From the NCBI RefSeq assembly GCF_003086295.3, contig NC_092045.1, forward strand, positions 91,278,693 through 91,342,692: 64,000 nucleotides of DNA. Reading direction: 5' to 3'. How positions within the stretch are numbered: the stretch's first letter is position 1; each line of letters starts with the position of its first letter. The notes beneath the pieces are model-generated. The model was not told where the DNA came from. It did no database searches and saw only the letters and a program-made list of their open reading frames with translations. Shown piece after piece: positions 12,116-23,387 of this stretch. Origin of the DNA: Arachis hypogaea (lineage: Eukaryota; Streptophyta; Magnoliopsida; Fabales; Fabaceae). The position numbers and the translations under genes are program-made.

Positions 12116-14250
12116 GAAAGCAAATCTCGGTAGACTCACCATCATATCTCTGCTCGATTTCAGCAGGTAGACAATTATCTTAGATAGTTCTTTCTTTCTT
12201 TCTTTTTTTTTTCTATTCTTTTTCTTTTAAAACCAAAACCACCTCTTTATGACATTCTTCAAAACCTTTAAAACAATTTTACTTAAACCAATTCTTCTTT
12301 CAAAAGACAAAGAGAAATCATTTACTAGTTAAACCCCTCAGCAAAGGCTCTAGACTTTAGGGGAGCGACAACCAATCTCATTTTCTTAAGTTCATTGGAA
12401 ATTCTTAACAATCATTATTTTCTTAAATTGAGTGAATCAGATAAAATTTCTAAATCAAATCAAAACCAAACCATACAAATCGAAGGTTCCAAATCAATGC
12501 CAAAGCCAACACCAATCCCAGTTCCATCCTTAAAATTAATCCTTTAACTTTTTTCAAGACATCGCAAAACGAAATTATTCAGTCAAAATTCAAATACTTT
12601 TAAAGTTCACTAAACTACTCCGAATAAAATTTTTAAGTCAAATTCAAAACATAAGCCCTTTTCATATTTAAATAAACCTTAAAACATAATACTTTTCTTA
12701 ATTAATTTAAAATCGTAAAATAATTCTTTTCTAAATAAATCGAACTCAAAATATATACTTTTCTAAAATGAATTAAACTCAAAACATAACTATTTTCTTA
12801 ATAAATCAAAATTCAAATAATAGAACCTCTCAAATCCAATCTTTTTCAAAATAATATTTCAAACAAAGTCTTAAATTTTATAACAAAATTTTAGCAGCAT
12901 CTCCCCTAAAACTTGAACTTTGCCACCCTTCTCAGGTCCCATCTAAACCAATTCTCAAATTATTTCAAATTATTTCCGATAAATCAAAACCATTTCTAAT
13001 AGAAAAGAAATTATAAAATTAACCAATTAAAATCCAATCGCTTCCAAAATCAAACCATTTCCGTATCTCAAAGCATGTCATCAATTCATTTCTTATTAAA
13101 TCTCAATGTCATCATCAAATCTCACAAATTCCACTTGATTACCAATAACATTCCAGCCCCAAATTCATCAAAATAATTCGGTTCTTGGCTGCACTTAAAC
13201 TGACCAAATCCCAAACTAATCACAAATATCAATATATCACCAAAATTCAACATAAATTCAGTCAAATTCAATCAATAATCAATGAACCAAACATTCACTT
13301 ATCAAATTCACATTTAATTACTATAAAGTCACCAAAATTCTACCTCCGTATTAAATCAAAATACTTGAGGTTACAGAAAAGTTTTTTGACTGAGCTATCA
13401 AAGAAGAAAATGTCAGAAATCGTCTGTATCTCATAGAATTCCAGTTAGCCGAACTCAAGAAAAAGGAGAGTTATGTCACCGTTAATTTCTACTGAATAAA
13501 AATTACGCCTACGTGTAAAAAAGGAAGATATAAACACTTTTATCGAATTAAATTTTCTATTGGAATTACATATCACAAAAAATCGAATGCCAAAGGTCGA
13601 AAGTTCCATGGTTTCTTATTCTCTTTCTCACGGCCATTCTTTCTTTTCTTTCTTCTTGAATTCGGTCACATTAGAGAATGATAAGGTGAGATCATGATTA
13701 ATGTAATAGAAGTGATTAGGTGTCATGCTTGAAGGTGATCTACAGTTATATATGTGCATGTATGTATACATATAAATCACACATCTTATTTCTTTTCCTT
13801 TGGCTCTCTTTTGGCTTCGGCCAAAAATGTTAATGATGATGAGATAACAGCAAATAATATGCTAATGTGGTGTCAGCAATAATAAATGAAGGAGGTTGGG
13901 TGTCGTGGCTTAGAGCTACTGACTTAGTAATTCAAGTTATAAAGATCCTAAATAAATAATTATAAAAACTGAATATATTAAAATATAAGTAATAATATAT
14001 ATGAGTTATTAATATAAATGGTATTAGTAACATAATGATAAAAGATATACGATAAGGTATTAATATAGTTAAGTTCATCGAAGAGTACCAATATTTATTC
14101 ATATCGACTATCTAATTCAATAATAATATTATTAACTAAACTTTATTTTTAAACTAAAAATATCAATTATTCAAATTAAAACATACATATAATTTTCATT
14201 ACTTACAAACTACTAGAATTATAGTTTTAATTATATAAAATATTTCATCA

Positions 14251-14274
14251 TATATATATATATATATATATATA
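14251..14274. repeat. Short (TA)n tract
   Basis: 24 bp TA run near the outer end of the left Tekay-like LTR. Confidence 0.9.
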
Positions 14275-14420
14275 AAAGAAGATGAGTTTGATTAAATTCA
14301 AATAATTATAAAATTAATTTAATTACTTATAATAAAATAATTTCTAAAATAAAAATTCTAATTTATAAAATAAATTAAAACTTATTTATATTTATATTTT
14401 AAAAAATGTGGGTCGTTACA

Positions 14421-15037
14421 TTCTACCCACTTTATAAAAATTTTTTCTCTCGAAAATTATTATATTAAAACAAGTTCAAACCTAAATCAAAGAAAATAGA
14501 ATCCATGAAGAGAAATACGCACAATGTTGAAGATGGTATTCGAAAGAAGTCAGGTAGACAATTAGATTTACCAGCAAACAAAGGTACACAGAAACGATAA
14601 GGTATGGTAAGCAAATAATCTGATCACATTATGGGAAAATCCAAGGAAGAGAATTCCAATGAAGATAATGAAAAAAGAGATGGCACGAGTTCGTGTAGCA
14701 TGAATAAAAAGAATACGTCGAAATGAATCCTTAAAATGCAACTTCTAAGGTTTCTAAATCTCGCAGTTCGCATAACCTATTATATCTATCTCGTCTTTGA
14801 TACTCTATTAGTGTTTCCGTATACACAAGTCATTAGTATTAAGTTGGCCAGACCTAATACCATGAGAGATGCAATGGTCGACTAATTGCATTAATCAATA
14901 GACAGTCTTACATCTGAAACTCAAACTCTTGTCATTAGAACAAGTCCTACTGCATGACAGACACTCATAGTATACAGTGAAGCATAGACAGTCCATTCCC
15001 AAGACTCTAACAGGAATGAACTGCTCTAATACCATAA
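14421..15037 (-). other. Internal region of the Tekay-like element, noncoding
   Basis: 617 bp between the LTRs. I see no open frame of meaningful length and none of the gag, RT or integrase motifs. It keeps the polypurine-like end next to 14420 and the primer site next to 15038, so both cis-acting ends survived while the coding part is gone. Confidence 0.7.
15021..15034 (-). other. Primer binding site, initiator tRNA-Met
   Basis: Minus-strand TGGTATTAGAGCAG, one change from the usual plant TGGTATCAGAGC primer site, 3 nt inside the LTR. This is the standard primer of chromoviruses. Confidence 0.75.
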
Positions 15038-15209
15038 TGTAACACCCTAACTTTTAGCACCGCATGATCGTACTAAAAGTCCGAGCGCTATTAACCTCTA
15101 TTCCTTTAATTATACACTATGTTTATTTAATATTGAGCCTTCGCAAATATGAACTAAAAGTTTTAATTAAGAAAAAGAAGATTCTTTACTGTTAATCACT
15201 TAATTACAA

Positions 15210-15264
<55 letters not shown>

Positions 15265-16884
15265 CATAATATTATATAAATAGACTTATTTCAAGATTTT
15301 CAAAATACAAGTCCTATCCCCTCTAAAAAACAAAAGAACGAGGGGAAAATAAAATTTAATAACTCAACTTGTAAACCTAATCTTTTATGCTCTTGTAGAT
15401 CCACACTAAACTTTCAAACCTATAGCTGAAAGGGGGTGGAAATAGGGGGTAAGAACTGGAGAATTCTTAGTAGGGTTGGGGTGTATAGTTATACTCATTT
15501 TATTACCATAGCCAACAGCAATGGATAATAGAATACATTTAGACATAACAAACAAAGGACACAGAAATCAAGCAATCATATAGCACACCCAAAATCACAA
15601 GAAACACACTCACAAACAAATATGTGCAAACAGATATGATGCATGTCTATCCCTAGTGGAAGTAATGAGCTCATCTGTCGAATTTAACCCTCTCCTGACG
15701 TAACTCAGTAACCTTTGTCTGAGTTTGGTTTCCAGTGTCATAACCTCTGTAAGCAATCTCTGTCTTACAGGTGCGATTCTCTTGAGCCGATGTATGCAAA
15801 CATAACCTCTGTAAGCAACTTCTGTCTTACAGGTGAGGCTCTCTCTGGCCAATGTATGTATCGATAACCTCTGTAAGCAACCTCTACTTTACAGGTGCGA
15901 CCATCCCCTAGATTGGCCGATGTATCTCTGGAAAGCAAATTTCGGTGGACTCACCACCATATCTCTGCTTGTTTTCAGAAGGTAGAAAATTATCTCAGCT
16001 CGTTCTTTCTTTCTTTTCTTTTCTGTTCTTTTTCTTTTAAAACGAAAACCACATCTTTATGACATTCTTCAAAACCTTTAAAACAATTCCACTTTATCCA
16101 ATTCTTCTTTCAAAAGGCAAAGAGAAATCATTTACTAGTTAAATCCCTTCCCAAAGGCTCTAGACTTTAGGGGCGTGACAACCAATCTCATTTTCTTAAG
16201 CTCATTGAAAATTCTTAACAATCATTGTTTTCTTAAATTGAGTTAATCAAATAAAGTTTCTAAATAAAATCAAAACCAAACCATACAAATCGAAGGTTCC
16301 AAACCAATGTCAAAGCCAACACCAATCCCAGTTCGATCCTTAAAATTAGTTCTTTAACTTTTTTCAAGACGTCGCAAAACGAAATTATTCAGTCAAAAGT
16401 CAATTACTTTTAAAGTTCACTAAACTCCTCCGAATGAAATTTTTAAGTCAAATTCAAAACATAAGCCCTTTTCATATTTAAATCAACCTTAAAACATAAT
16501 ACTTTTCTTAAATAATTTAAAATCGTAAAATAATTCTTTTTTAAATAAATCAAACTCAAAAGATATACTTTTCTAAAATGAAATAAACTCGAAACATAAC
16601 TATTTTCTTAATAAATCAAAAATCAAATAATAGAACCTTTCAAATTCAATCTTTTTCAAAATAATATTTCAAACAAAGTCTTAAATTTTATAACAAAATT
16701 TTGGCAGCATCTCTCCTAAAACTTGGACTTTGCCACCCTTCTCAGGTCCCATCCAAACCAATTCTCAAATTCTTTCAAATCATTTCCAATAAATCAAAAC
16801 CATTTCTAATATAAAAGAAATTATAAAATTAAACCATTTAAAATCCAATCGCTTCCAAAATTAAACCATTTTCATATCTCAAAG
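15038..16884 (-). repeat. 5' LTR of the Tekay-like element, truncated
   Basis: Aligns with 11213-13065 of the left copy, including the (AT)n tract and the 62-bp tandem repeats, then stops after ATCTCAAAG where CACTACAAAAAGG begins. About 1.35 kb of the LTR is missing from the window. Confidence 0.75.
15212..15261. repeat. (TA)n microsatellite in the right Tekay-like LTR
   Basis: Same tract as 11389-11440. Confidence 0.95.
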
Positions 16885-18537
16885 CACTACAAAAAGGTTA
16901 TAAAACGATATTAAAATTAAGGCATTCTCATAAGAGCGCCATAATATTTGTGAATTACGGTGGTTTATGTGGCTGCCACAATTCATCTTTAGTTTGCGGC
17001 AGTTTTTTTATGATTCTGGTGGTTTTGACCGCCATTATGTTTTAAGTCAGTTTTAAAAAATTCAACTTCTCTGAGCCATGTATAATTGCAATGAGAGTGA
17101 GAGTAGTATAGGCGTTTATGTGCATGTAAGAGTTGTGTTGGTGTGGCAGAACTTGAAAACGACATCACTGCTGCTCTGCGAGCTTCTTCTCCATTAATGA
17201 TTCTCTTTCTCCATTGATGTCACCTCCATCAATGCTTCTCCTCCGATGGCATATTTGCTTCCATTGATGCGATCTGTGCAGTATTCTATTAGTTTCTGTT
17301 CTTCGAGCTTCTCTTCTCCTCATTGTCCTTATTTTGTTTAATTGCAAGTGTTGATTGTTCTATGCTAACTGCTGCTACTTATTTGATTTAATGCCAGGTT
17401 TTGATTTTTTTTTTGTTCAATTTATTTTTAGGTCAAAAATTGGGGATTACTAGAAGAAATTGAGTAAGTTCTTCACCGAATTTCTTCGTAATTATAGGAT
17501 CGAGAGAATCATGTGAATACTTGTTTTTTCTTGTTATTATGTGCACTGTGAACTGCATAGATCTTCGTCTTCATGTTTTCTGTTTGCAGAAATTTTTTTT
17601 AAGGAATTACTATAGTTATTATACTTTTTAATTTTGAAAGTGTGGAGTATGATTAAAGTCTCAACCAAATTTTTTGAAATCCTATTAACATTCTCGCAGA
17701 AACGCCATTTTTGATCTTTCGAGCTTCTCCTCCTTCATCAAGATTTTCTTCAGATCTGCGAGCTTCTCTTCCTACGCTTCTGCTCTGCTAGCTTCTCCTC
17801 ATCCATTAATGTGCCTTCTCTTCCACGATCTGTTTCTTCGTTTGGGTTCTAACTTCTTACTTCTAGATCTGTAACTAAATTCACATCCTCTTGTTATAAT
17901 TATTTCAATAATTGTTATATGCTAACTGTTCTGATTACATCCTCTCTCTTAGCTAGTTTATGATCATCGTATATATTAAAAGTTCTACCACTTAAAATCC
18001 TAAAATTCAATTTTTATTCAAAATTTTGAAAACAAGAAGTTAGTTCAACTTCCAAACCATAATTTGTCATTGTCAGCTTCTTAGTCTAATTATTATAACA
18101 TAGATAGCTTTACAATTATTTATATATCCTAATTTAAGCAGCTTTGTGATGAATTTTTTTAACTCAATTTTGTTGTGGTCTCTGTAGTAAACTTTTTATC
18201 CTTTTAAATTTTGTGACATTCTTAATTAAGTTGTTTTATAGATGTTCTAGAGTCTATAACTCAGACTAAATTATTTTTTTTTTCTCTGAGCTATGTTCAG
18301 CTATCACAGTAACTCGAATCACTGACTCACTTTTGAATTCTGTGTTTCTTCAATTTTTGGCCTCAATATTTGTTTATATATTTATCTACTTGCATCCGCA
18401 ACCATTGAAACATGTTCATTTTTTATTTGTATTGTTTTTCTCCATTTTGGTGCATAACAAAGCTTCGTTCTTTACATAGAGACCTAATGGCAATCTCAAT
18501 GTGATTTAAATGCTAATTGCAAAACAGCAATGACTAC
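16885..18537 (+). mobile_element. CACTA-like DNA transposon end and internal fragment
   Basis: Begins CACTACAAAAAGG, the classic start of CACTA (En/Spm) transposons, exactly where the Tekay-like LTR is interrupted. The next 160 bp hold repeated subterminal blocks (GGCTGCCACAATTC, GCGGCAG, GTGGTTTTGACCGCC), the usual transposase-binding layout. Inside, 17160-17330 and 17690-17860 share phrases such as GAGCTTCTTCTCC and CATTAATG, suggesting an internal duplication or a captured transcript leader. No transposase is visible. The other terminus was not found; the fragment ends at the LTR starting 18538. Confidence 0.5.
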
Positions 18538-20220
18538 TGGTACACGAAATCATGAGTCACACTTCTCTCACAACTCCGCGCAACTGACCAATAAGTGCAC
18601 TGGGTTGTCAAAGTAATACCTTATGTGAGTAAGGGTCGATCCCACAGAGATTGTCGGCTTGAAGCAAGCTATGGTCATTTTGTAAATCTCAGTCAGGTGG
18701 ATTCAAATGGTTATGAGGTTTTGATAATTAAAAGAGAAATAAAACATAAAATAGGATAGATATATTTATGCAATTCATTGGTGGGAATTTCAGATAAGTG
18801 TATGGAGATGCTTTGTTCCCTCTGAGCCTCTACTTTTCTATTGTCCTTATCTAATCATGCGTACTCCCTTCCATGGCAAGCTGTATGTTGGTGGATCACC
18901 GTTGTCAATGGCTACCATCCGTCCTCTCAGTGAAAACATATCCGCTACGGTTTCCCACATGGCTAATCAGCTATCGGTTCTCGTTCGTGTTGGAATAAGA
19001 TCCATTGATCCTTTTGCGCACTGTCACTGCGCCCAACAGTCACGAGTTTAAAGCTCGTCACAGTCATTCCATCCCAAATCTTACTCGGAATACCACAGAC
19101 AAGGTTTAGACTTTTCGAATCTCAATAATGCTGCCAATTGATTCTAGCTTATACCACGAAGACTCTAATCTCATGGAATGGAAGGCTCTGTTGTCAGGAG
19201 AGGCAACCATGCATCGTGAACCAGTAGGCCAAGAGATACACACTCAAGCTCTCACAGATAGAACGGAGGTGGTTGTCAGGCACGCATTCATAAAGGAGGA
19301 TGATGATGAGTGTCACGGATCATCACATCCATCAGGTTGAAGTACGAGTGAATATATTAGAATAAGAATAAGCGTGAATTGAATAGAAAACAATAGTACT
19401 TTGCATTAATTCATGAGGAACAGCAGAGCTCCACACCTTAACCTATGAGGTGTAGAAAATCCACCGTTGAAAATACATAAGTGATGAAGGTCCAGGCATG
19501 GCCGAATGGCCAGCACCCAAAACGTGATCAAGAGATCAAAAGTGATCCAAAGATAGTCTCAAAAATGATCAAAAGATATAAATACAATAGTAAAAAGTGC
19601 AATTTATACTAAACTAGTAAACTAGATTTACTGAAAATGAGTAACTAAGTGTAGATAGTGCAGAAATCCACTTCCGGAGCCCACTTGGTGTGTGTTTGGG
19701 CTGAGCATTGAAACTTTCACGTGCATAGGCTCTTCTTGGAGTTTAAACGCCAGTTTTGGTGCCAGTTTGAGCATTTAACTCCAGCTTTGGTGCCAGTTCT
19801 GACGTTTTACGCCAGAAAAGGGTCTCTAGTGGGTGTTTGGACGCCAGGTTGGGCCATCAAATCTCAGGCAAAGTATGAACTATTATCCATTTCTAGAAAG
19901 CCCAAGATGTCTTCTTTCCAACGCAATTGAGAGCGTGCCAATTGGGCTTTTGTAGCTCCAGAAAATCCACTTCAAGTGCAGGGAGGTCAGAATTCAACAG
20001 CATCTTCAGTCATTTCTCAGCCTCTGAATCAGATTTTTACTCAGGTCCCTCAATTTTAGCCAGAAAATACCTCAAATCACAGAAAAACACACAAACTCAT
20101 AGTAAAGTCTAGAAATGTAATTTTTGCATAAAAACTAATAAAATATACTAAAAAGTAACTAAAACATATTAAAAACTATGTAAAAACAATGCCAAAAGCG
20201 TATAAATTATCCGCTCATCA
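18538..20220 (-). repeat. 3' LTR of element O, 1683 bp
   Basis: Plus-strand start TGGTACACGAAATC, end AAATTATCCGCTCATCA. Followed directly at 20221 by the pre-LTR hairpin module, confirming it is the 3' LTR. U5 is short and lacks the extra primer-site-like block seen in A, B and C. Palindromes at 19738-19855. Confidence 0.9.
19738..19855. repeat. Palindrome cluster in LTR of element O
   Basis: Diverged copies of the GGCGTTTAACGCC palindrome, for example GTTTAAACGCCAG and GACGTTTTACGCC. Several have lost pairing, consistent with age. Confidence 0.75.
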
Positions 20221-20258
20221 CAACACCAAACTTAAATTGTTGCTTGTCCCCAAGCAAC
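20221..20258 (-). promoter_or_regulatory. Pre-LTR hairpin plus TTAAGTTTGGTGTTG module (element O)
   Basis: Minus-strand GTTGCTTGGGGACAAGCAAC (8-bp stem, GGGA loop), then AATTTAAGTTTGGTGTTG, then the LTR. This takes the place of a polypurine tract; it is only partly purine-rich. The same module precedes the 3' LTR in A and B. Confidence 0.75.
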
Positions 20259-20710
20259 TGAAAATAAAACAGGATAAAAAGAAGAGAATAAACAATAAAT
20301 GTCAAAATATCAATGAAACTTAGTCCCAATTAGATGAGCTGGGCTAGTAGCTTTTTGCCTCTGAACAGTTTTGGCATCTCACTTTATCCTTTGAAGTTCA
20401 GAATGATTGGCATCATTAGGAACTCATAATTTAGATAGTGTTATTAATTCTCCTAGTTCAGTATGTTGATTCTTGAACAAAGCTACTTTATGAGTCTTGG
20501 CCGTGACCCTGAGCATCTTGTTTTTCAATATTACCACCGGATACATAAATGCCACAGACATATAACTGGGTGAACCTTTTCAGATTGTGACTCAGCTTTG
20601 CTAGAGTCCCCAGTTAGAGGTGTTCAGAGTTCTTAAGCACACTCTTTTGCTTTGGATCACGACTTTAACCACTCAGTCTCAAGCTTTTTACTTGGACCTT
20701 CATGACACAA
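20259..20710 (-). other. 3' untranslated region of element O, distal part
   Basis: Noncoding and homologous to 22478-22870 in A and to 42120-42548 in B. It is cut at 20710 by element A after CACAA and resumes at 31103. Confidence 0.8.
20706..20710. repeat. Target site duplication of element A, left copy (CACAA)
   Basis: CACAA precedes the LTR at 20711 and recurs at 31098-31102 right after the other LTR. The intact site in B near 42100 reads, in reverse, CATGACACAAGCACATGG, the joined product of both flanks with one CACAA. Confidence 0.95.
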
Positions 20711-22439
20711 TGGTGCACGAAATTGTGATCAATAATTTTCACAACTCTCATAATCCCCGGTGATGAAACCAAAAACTTGGTGTTCAATACCATGGCATAA
20801 ACACAACTTCGCACAACTAACCAGCAAGTGTACTGGGTCGTCCAAGTAATAAACCTTACGCGAGTAAGGGTCGATCCCACAGAGATTGTTGGTATGAAGC
20901 AAGCTATGGTCATCTTGTAAATCTTAGTCAGGCAAACTCAAATGGATATGGTGATGAACGCATAAAAACATAAAGATAGAGATAGAGATACTTATGTAAT
21001 TCATTGGTAGGAACTTCAGATAAGCGCATGAAGATGCCTTCCCTTCCGTCTCTCTGCTTTCCTACTGTCTTCATCCAATCCTTCTTACTCCTTTCCATGG
21101 CAAGCTTATGTAGGGTTTCACCGTTGTCAGCGGCTACCTTCCATCCTCTCAGTGAAAATGTTCCTATGCTCTGTCACAGTATGGCTAATCATCTGTCGGT
21201 TCTCGGTCAGGCCGGAATAGAATCCAGCGATTCTTTTGCATCTGTCACTAACGCCCCGCCTGCTAGGAGTTTGAAGCACGTCACAGTCATTCAATCATTG
21301 AATCCTACTCAGAATACCACAGACAAGGTTAGACCTTCCGGATTCTCTTGAATGCCGCCATCAGTTCTAGCCTATACCACGAAGACTCTGATCTCACGGA
21401 ATGGTTGGCTCGGTTGTCAGGCGAGCACTCGGTTGTCAGGCGATCAACCATGCATCGTGCAATCAGGAATCCAAGAGATATTCACCCAATCGAAGGTAGA
21501 ACGGAGGTGGTTGTCAGTCACACGTTCATAGGTGAGAATGATGATGAGTGTCACGGATCATCACATTCATCAAGTTGAAGAACAAGTGATATCTTAGAAC
21601 AAGAACAAGCGGAATTGAATGGAAGAACAATAGTAATTGCATTAATACTCGAGGTACAGCAGAGCTCCACACCTTAATCTATGGTGTGTAGAAACTCCAC
21701 CGTTGAAAATACATAAGTATAAGGTCTAGGCATGGCCGTGAGGCCAGCCTCCCAATGATCTAAGAACTAAGTGTCCAAAGATGATCTAGAGATCTAGAGT
21801 GATCAAAAGATGAAAATACAATAGTAAAAGGTCCTACTTATAGAGAACTAGTAGCCTAGGGTGTACAGAGATGAGTAAATGATGTAAAAATCCACTTCCG
21901 GGCCCACTTGGTGTGTGCTTGGGCTGAGCAATGAAGCATTTTCGTGTAGAGACTCTTCCTGGAGTTAAACGCCAGCTTTAGTGCCAGTTTGGGCGTTTAA
22001 CTCCCATTTGGGTGCCAGTTCCAGCGTTTAACGCTGGGATTTCTAAGGGTGACTTTGAACGCCGGTTTGGGCCATCAAATCTTGGGCAAAGTATGGACTA
22101 TCATATATTGCTGGAAAGCCCAGGATGTCTACTTTCCAACGCCGTTGAGAGCGCGCCAATTGGGCTTCTGTAGCTCCAGAAAATCTACTTCGAGTGCAGG
22201 GAGGTCAGAATCCAACAGCATCTGCAGTCCTTTTTAGTCTCTGAATCAGATTTTTGCTCAGGTCCCTCAATTTTAGCCAGAAAATACCTGAAATCATAGA
22301 AAAACACACAAACTCATAGTGAAGTCTAGAAAAGTGAATTTTAACTAAAAACTAATAAAAATATACTAAAAACTAACTATATCATACCAAAAACATACTA
22401 AAAACAATGCCAAAAAGCGTACAAATTATCCGCTCATCA
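20711..22439 (-). repeat. 3' LTR of element A, 1729 bp
   Basis: Ends TGGTGCACGAAATTG and ATTATCCGCTCATCA. Includes a primer-site-like block at 20752-20783, a palindrome cluster at 21960-22065, and a TATAAGTA-like box (minus strand) near 21840. Confidence 0.95.
21960..22065. repeat. Palindrome cluster in 3' LTR of element A
   Basis: Copies include GAGTTAAACGCC, GGGCGTTTAACTCCC and CAGCGTTTAACGCTG; the last pairs fully with a changed stem (AGCG/CGCT instead of GGCG/CGCC), a compensated variant. Confidence 0.85.
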
Positions 22440-22477
22440 CAACACCAAACTTAAATTGTTGCTTGTCCTCAAGCAAC
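22440..22477 (-). promoter_or_regulatory. Pre-LTR hairpin plus TTAAGTTTGGTGTTG module (element A)
   Basis: Minus-strand GTTGCTTGAGGACAAGCAAC, 8-bp stem with an AGGA loop, then the AAGTTTGGTGTTG motif abutting the 3' LTR. Confidence 0.75.
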
Positions 22478-23387
22478 TGAAAATCAAATAAGATAAAAAG
22501 AAGAGAATATGCAATGAATTCCAAAAACATCTATGAAGATCAGTATTAATCAGATGAGCGGGGCTTTTAGCTTTTTGCCTCTGAACAGTTTTGGCATCTC
22601 ACTCTATCCTTTGAAATTCAGAATGATTGGCTTCTTTAGGAACTTAGAATCCAGATAGTGTTATTGATTCTCCTAGTAGAGTATGATGATTCTTGAACAT
22701 AGCTACTTATTGAGTCTTGGCTGTGGCTCAAAGCACTCTGTCTTCCAGTATTACCACCGGATACATACATGCCACAGACACATAATTGGGTGAACCTTTT
22801 CAGATTGTGACTCAGCTTTGCTAGAGTCCCCAACTAGAGGTGTCCAGGGTTCTTAAGCACACTCTTTTTGCCTTGGATCACAACTTTATTTCTTTCTTTT
22901 TCTCTCTTTTTTTTCTTTTTCTTTTCTTCCCTCTTTTTTTTTCGTTTCTCTTCTCTTTTTTTTTTTTCGAAATTTTTCTCTCTCTTTTTTTTTCATTGCT
23001 TTTTCTTACTTCAAGAATCATTTTTATGATTTTTCAGATCCTCAGTAACATGTCTCCTTTTTCATCATTCTTTCAAGAGCCAACGTTCATGAACCACAAA
23101 TTCAAGATACATATGCACTGTTTAAGCATACATTCAGAAAACAAAAATATTGCCACCACATCAAAATAATTAAACTGTTATAAAATTCAAAATTCATGCA
23201 ATTCTTTCCTTTTCAATTAAGCACGTTTGTATTCAAGAAAGGTGATGGATTCATAGGACATTCATAACTTTAAGGCATAGACACTAAGACACTAATGATC
23301 ACAAGACACAAACATGGATAAACATAAGCACATAAAATTCGAAAAACAGAAGAATAAAGAACAAGGAAATCAAGGAACGGGTCCACC
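22478..23387 (-). other. 3' untranslated region of element A with polypyrimidine tract
   Basis: Noncoding between the ORF2 stop and the 3' LTR. At about 22886-23005 the plus strand is almost pure pyrimidine, so the transcript is purine-rich; element B has the matching AG-rich tract at about 41890-41965. It lies several hundred bases from the LTR, so it is not the usual 3' polypurine tract. The 109-residue open frame across it is low-complexity. Confidence 0.75.

Larger units (their letters stand above)
11213..14420 (-). repeat. 3' LTR of the Tekay-like element, 3208 bp
   Basis: Complete LTR. Contents: (AT)n at 11389-11440, a tandem repeat of about 62 bp in three units at 11925-12115, and long AT-rich stretches. 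The right half, about 13065-14420, has no counterpart in the truncated right LTR. The flank on the left is CAACA. Confidence 0.75.
11213..16884 (-). mobile_element. Non-autonomous Tekay/Del-like element with 3.2-kb LTRs and no coding region
   Basis: Two direct copies begin TGTAACACCCTAACTTTTAG at 11213 and 15038. The left copy ends CGTTACA at 14420, so the LTR is bounded by TGTAAC/GTTACA inverted ends. Read on the minus strand: 5' LTR (truncated at 16884), initiator-Met primer site at 15034-15021, 617 bp without gag or pol, a purine-rich AAAGTGGGTAGAA tract at the 3' LTR border (14421-14433), then the 3' LTR. LTR type, primer and polypurine tract agree with a chromovirus (Tekay/Del) origin. 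In the first 80 bp the LTRs differ at about 7% of sites, so this is an old insertion. Confidence 0.75.

Noticed and set aside
13185..13436. 83-residue frame in the Tekay-like LTR
   Set aside because: Not kept in the paired LTR and of biased composition.
22840..23169. 109-residue plus-strand open frame rich in Phe and Leu
   Set aside because: Translation of a polypyrimidine tract in the 3' region of element A; not conserved in O or B.
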